A stretch of DNA of 64,000 bases, taken from NCBI RefSeq assembly GCF_000003815.2, contig NC_049995.1:18455678-18519677 (forward strand), given 5' to 3'. This stretch comes from Branchiostoma floridae. Its lineage: Eukaryota > Chordata > Leptocardii > Amphioxiformes > Branchiostomatidae. Below, piece by piece: positions 61,749-64,000 of the stretch (positions within the stretch are counted from its first letter, which is position 1; every line of letters begins with the position of its first letter). Made by a program: the position numbers and the translations under genes. Under the pieces are notes generated by a model that was not told the DNA's origin, searched no databases, and saw nothing but the letters and a program-made list of their open reading frames with translations.

Positions 61749-64000
61749 ATGGCGGGTCCGGTCAAAGAAAGAGTCACAGCTGCCGACAGGCGCCATTTTG
61801 ATTTCATGGAAACTTTGCTCCGTATTTCCGATGAACTGACAGAAGAGGAAACAGCGAACTTAAAAGTCTTCTGCCTGCACCTGATTCCTAAGGGCCACTT
61901 GGAACAGCTCAGGAGAGGAATGGACGTTTTTGTAAAGCTGATGGAACTAGACAAAATTGACCAAGAGAATCTAGATTTTATTAAAGAGATCTTGGAAAGA
62001 ATCGGCAGACAGGACCTGATTCGGGACGTTCTGCGGCGGTTCCAGCAGCCTGACCGAGAGATTCCGGAAAATCCCGAACTCCAGCCGCCTGGCCGAGAGA
62101 TTCCGGAAGATTCCGAACTGCAGCCGGAAACCCCCGAACTGCAGCCGGAAACCTCCGAACTGCAGCCGGAAACCCCCGAACTGCAGCCGGAAACCTCCGA
62201 ACTGCAGCCGGAAACCTCCGAACTGCTCCCCGAAACCCCTGTACTGCCGCCAGAAAACCCTGAACCCCAACCAGAAAACCCAGAACTTCAACCAGGTGAA
62301 AGCAATTCAGAACAAGCCAATGAAGGTGATTTTTAATGTATTGACATACAATTATTTCTAAGGCCTTACTATTTTATACGCTTTTATATTTCTACAACGT
62401 CAAGTACAGCTTTCCTAGTCCAAAACTCTCATTTCTACGTGAAGAAGAATGTAGAAATATTTGAGATGTTTCTGTAAATTCCTGTTTTAATTGGCATAAA
62501 CGTGTCAATGTGCCTGCAAATTCATTTTTGATTCACATTAACATATCAATAATTATTCATTGAAGGAACTACAACGTCCAACATCTACGTGGTCGTGCAC
62601 GGCACAGTGCGCATGATCCAGGAAACTCTAGATCATCTTAGAAACCGCCTGGCAACGTTATGTGGCACCAGGAGGTCACAGGTCAAGTTCAGAGGTTACA
62701 AGAAGCACAAGAGCATCCTGGTGCACTTCTCCATGCCACGGGAGAACACGGCGGTGCTGAGGCACATGGCGGATCACTCCGACCCGAGACTTGTCTACAT
62801 GGGCGTCAAGTCACTGCAGATCGACGCTGAAGTTCCCATCAAAGTCCAACAGGAGGAGCCGTTGTACGGTGAGTTGATTTCTTTTTCTCTTAATATAAAC
62901 ACATTTGTCAGTTTCAGAGTCAAGTTCATTAAGACATCGCTACTAAATGTAACAGCGTTAAATTGGCATACATGTTCACATGCACTAACTTTTCTATTGC
63001 AGACCATCGAAGCTTATCAGAGATTAAACATATAAAAGAAAATTGAATGTCTCATTTTGACAAAACAGTACTTTTGATCTACCACATGACTAAAATCGCC
63101 AGCAGGTCTGCTAGACAAAGTTTGCTACACTAATTGATACAGATGTTGACCCCCACTACAATTTGAAAAGCAGGTATTTGTCGTGATGTCATTTCAATCC
63201 TTACATGATGTCACATATTACTTACGTATCTGTTCAGATGTCAGGAGGCAGTTGCCTGTCGATGACATCGAGGTGGGATGCAGTACCCGGACCAGACACC
63301 AGAGGGCGCCCCAGAGCTGGACCCGCCTGTCTGCCCTGAACCTGTTCTCGGACGCCCTGCCGCTCCATCTGCAGGCAGCCGCGAGTCTGGAGTACCAGGG
63401 CTTCTCCTACAGCCTGGTCCGGGCTCTGGTGCAGAAGGACCGGCTCAGAGAACACCAGATGAGTCAGGCCATCCAGAACCTCAGGAACGCAGAGGTGGAT
63501 TCCAACACGCTCCGTCAGAAGGCAGAGGTGGATTCCAACACGATCCGTCAGAAGGCAGAGGTGGATTCCAACACGCTCGGTCAGAAGGCAGAGGTGGATT
63601 CCAACACGCTCCGTCAGAAGGCAGAGATGGATTCCAACACGCTCCGTCAGAAGGCAGAGGTGGATTCCAACACGCTCCGTCAGAAGGCAAAGGTGGATTC
63701 CAACACGATCATGACTTTGCGCTCCAAGCTCGACATCACAGAGAACAGGCTGAAGGAGGCTCTTGAGACGATCTCAGTTCTTGAAGAAAAGCTGCAGCAG
63801 GCTCAAGAATACGCAGAGAAAGCCGCCAAGCAGGTGACATCCCACGTGACGGAATACAGGGGAGAGAAGCCGCCTGGGGACTGGCCACAGGAGTACAGGG
63901 GAGAGAAACCGCCTGGTGGCTGGCCAGTACAGGTCGAGAAGGCAGATGCTGCTACACAGACACACCTAGCGGGTCCTGTTGGTACTGCAGGGAGCCCTGA
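61749..64000 (+). CDS. DED-coiled coil-NHL family, gene 9 (3' partial)
   Basis: Exons 61749-62325, 62566-62868 and 63238 to beyond the window end, phase 1. The DED is of the gene 2 subtype (FDFMETLLRISDEL, IGRQDLIRDVL). Its linker is the longest in the array: after two PPDREIPENPELQ-type units come eight heptads of PETPELQ type (62124-62291). The intron 1 donor is gtgatt and the acceptor tgaag, both weaker than in the other copies. Exon 2 starts GTTTSNIYVVVHG. Exon 3 carries six hendecads plus the terminal unit, the longest run in the window, and two EYRGEK units. The window ends in the acidic linker before the NHL region, so the propeller is not seen. Confidence 0.85.
62124..62291 (+). repeat. 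Eight 21-bp coding repeats (PETPELQ type) in the gene 9 DED linker
   Basis: Eight in-frame 7-codon units. The first four alternate PETPELQ and PETSELQ exactly, suggesting duplication of a 42-bp pair; later units drift to PETPVLP and PENPEPQ. No other gene in the window has this array. Confidence 0.9.
63489..63716 (+). repeat. Hendecad coiled-coil repeat array in gene 9 (six 33-bp units plus terminal unit)
   Basis: Six AEVDSNTLRQK-type units of exactly 33 bp (63489-63686), then the terminal AKVDSNTIMT unit. Other genes have one to three full units. An 11-residue period equals three helical turns, so each unit extends the coiled coil without changing its register. Confidence 0.9.

Overview
The window looks like animal genomic DNA, most probably from a lancelet (amphioxus, Branchiostoma). 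The genes have GT-AG introns, all in phase 1, wide intergenic spaces, non-LTR retroelements and MITEs. They encode a death-fold plus NHL-propeller protein family of the kind amphioxus is known to have expanded. The species call is an inference from protein style, not from a search. All nine family members lie on the + strand.

The window is a head-to-tail array of nine copies of one gene family, spaced about 5-11 kb apart. The canonical gene has three coding exons. Exon 1 encodes a death-effector domain (DED) with the RxDL motif and a Pro/Glu-rich linker. Exon 2 (97 or 101 codons) encodes a domain I cannot name. Exon 3 encodes a coiled coil with an 11-residue tandem repeat, a 13-residue EYRGEKPPGGWPQ-type repeat, a disordered acidic linker and a six-blade NHL beta-propeller. 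Gene 1 (57-2321) lacks its 5' end at the window edge. Genes 2 (8633-11623), 3 (18510-21345), 4 (24526-27501), 5 (32691-35656) and 7 (44074-47106) have complete models whose spliced lengths are exact multiples of three. Gene 6 (39374-40823) is an in-frame deletion form with only DED and NHL. Gene 8 (55218-58447) has a one-base deletion near its 3' end. Gene 9 (61749-64000) runs off the right edge.

The intergenic DNA is itself duplicated. Most genes have a conserved 5' flank: a distal block ending in a strong splice donor, then two copies of a GC-box/CRE module, an NRF1-like site, a TATA box, and a splice acceptor directly before the ATG. A conserved 3' flank carries AATAAA about 0.6-0.9 kb after the stop. 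Insertions interrupt this pattern: a twin-primed (5'-inverted) LINE with target-site duplication (47592-50643), a LINE fragment (36069-36833), a gag-like insert flanked by 55-bp direct repeats (53394-54920), a Harbinger-like MITE (37666-37866), a second MITE (55775-55915) and a 43-bp minisatellite (28836-29115). A 163-bp assembly gap lies at 41292-41454.

The most striking signal is in the propeller. Between copies the NHL framework is nearly identical in DNA, while the short D-x-x-N loop codons of each blade differ in almost every copy. With a DED signalling domain at the other end, this looks like a tandem family of innate-immune or cell-death receptors/adaptors with diversified recognition surfaces. 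DED-NHL proteins without RING or B-box are not an architecture I know to have been functionally described.
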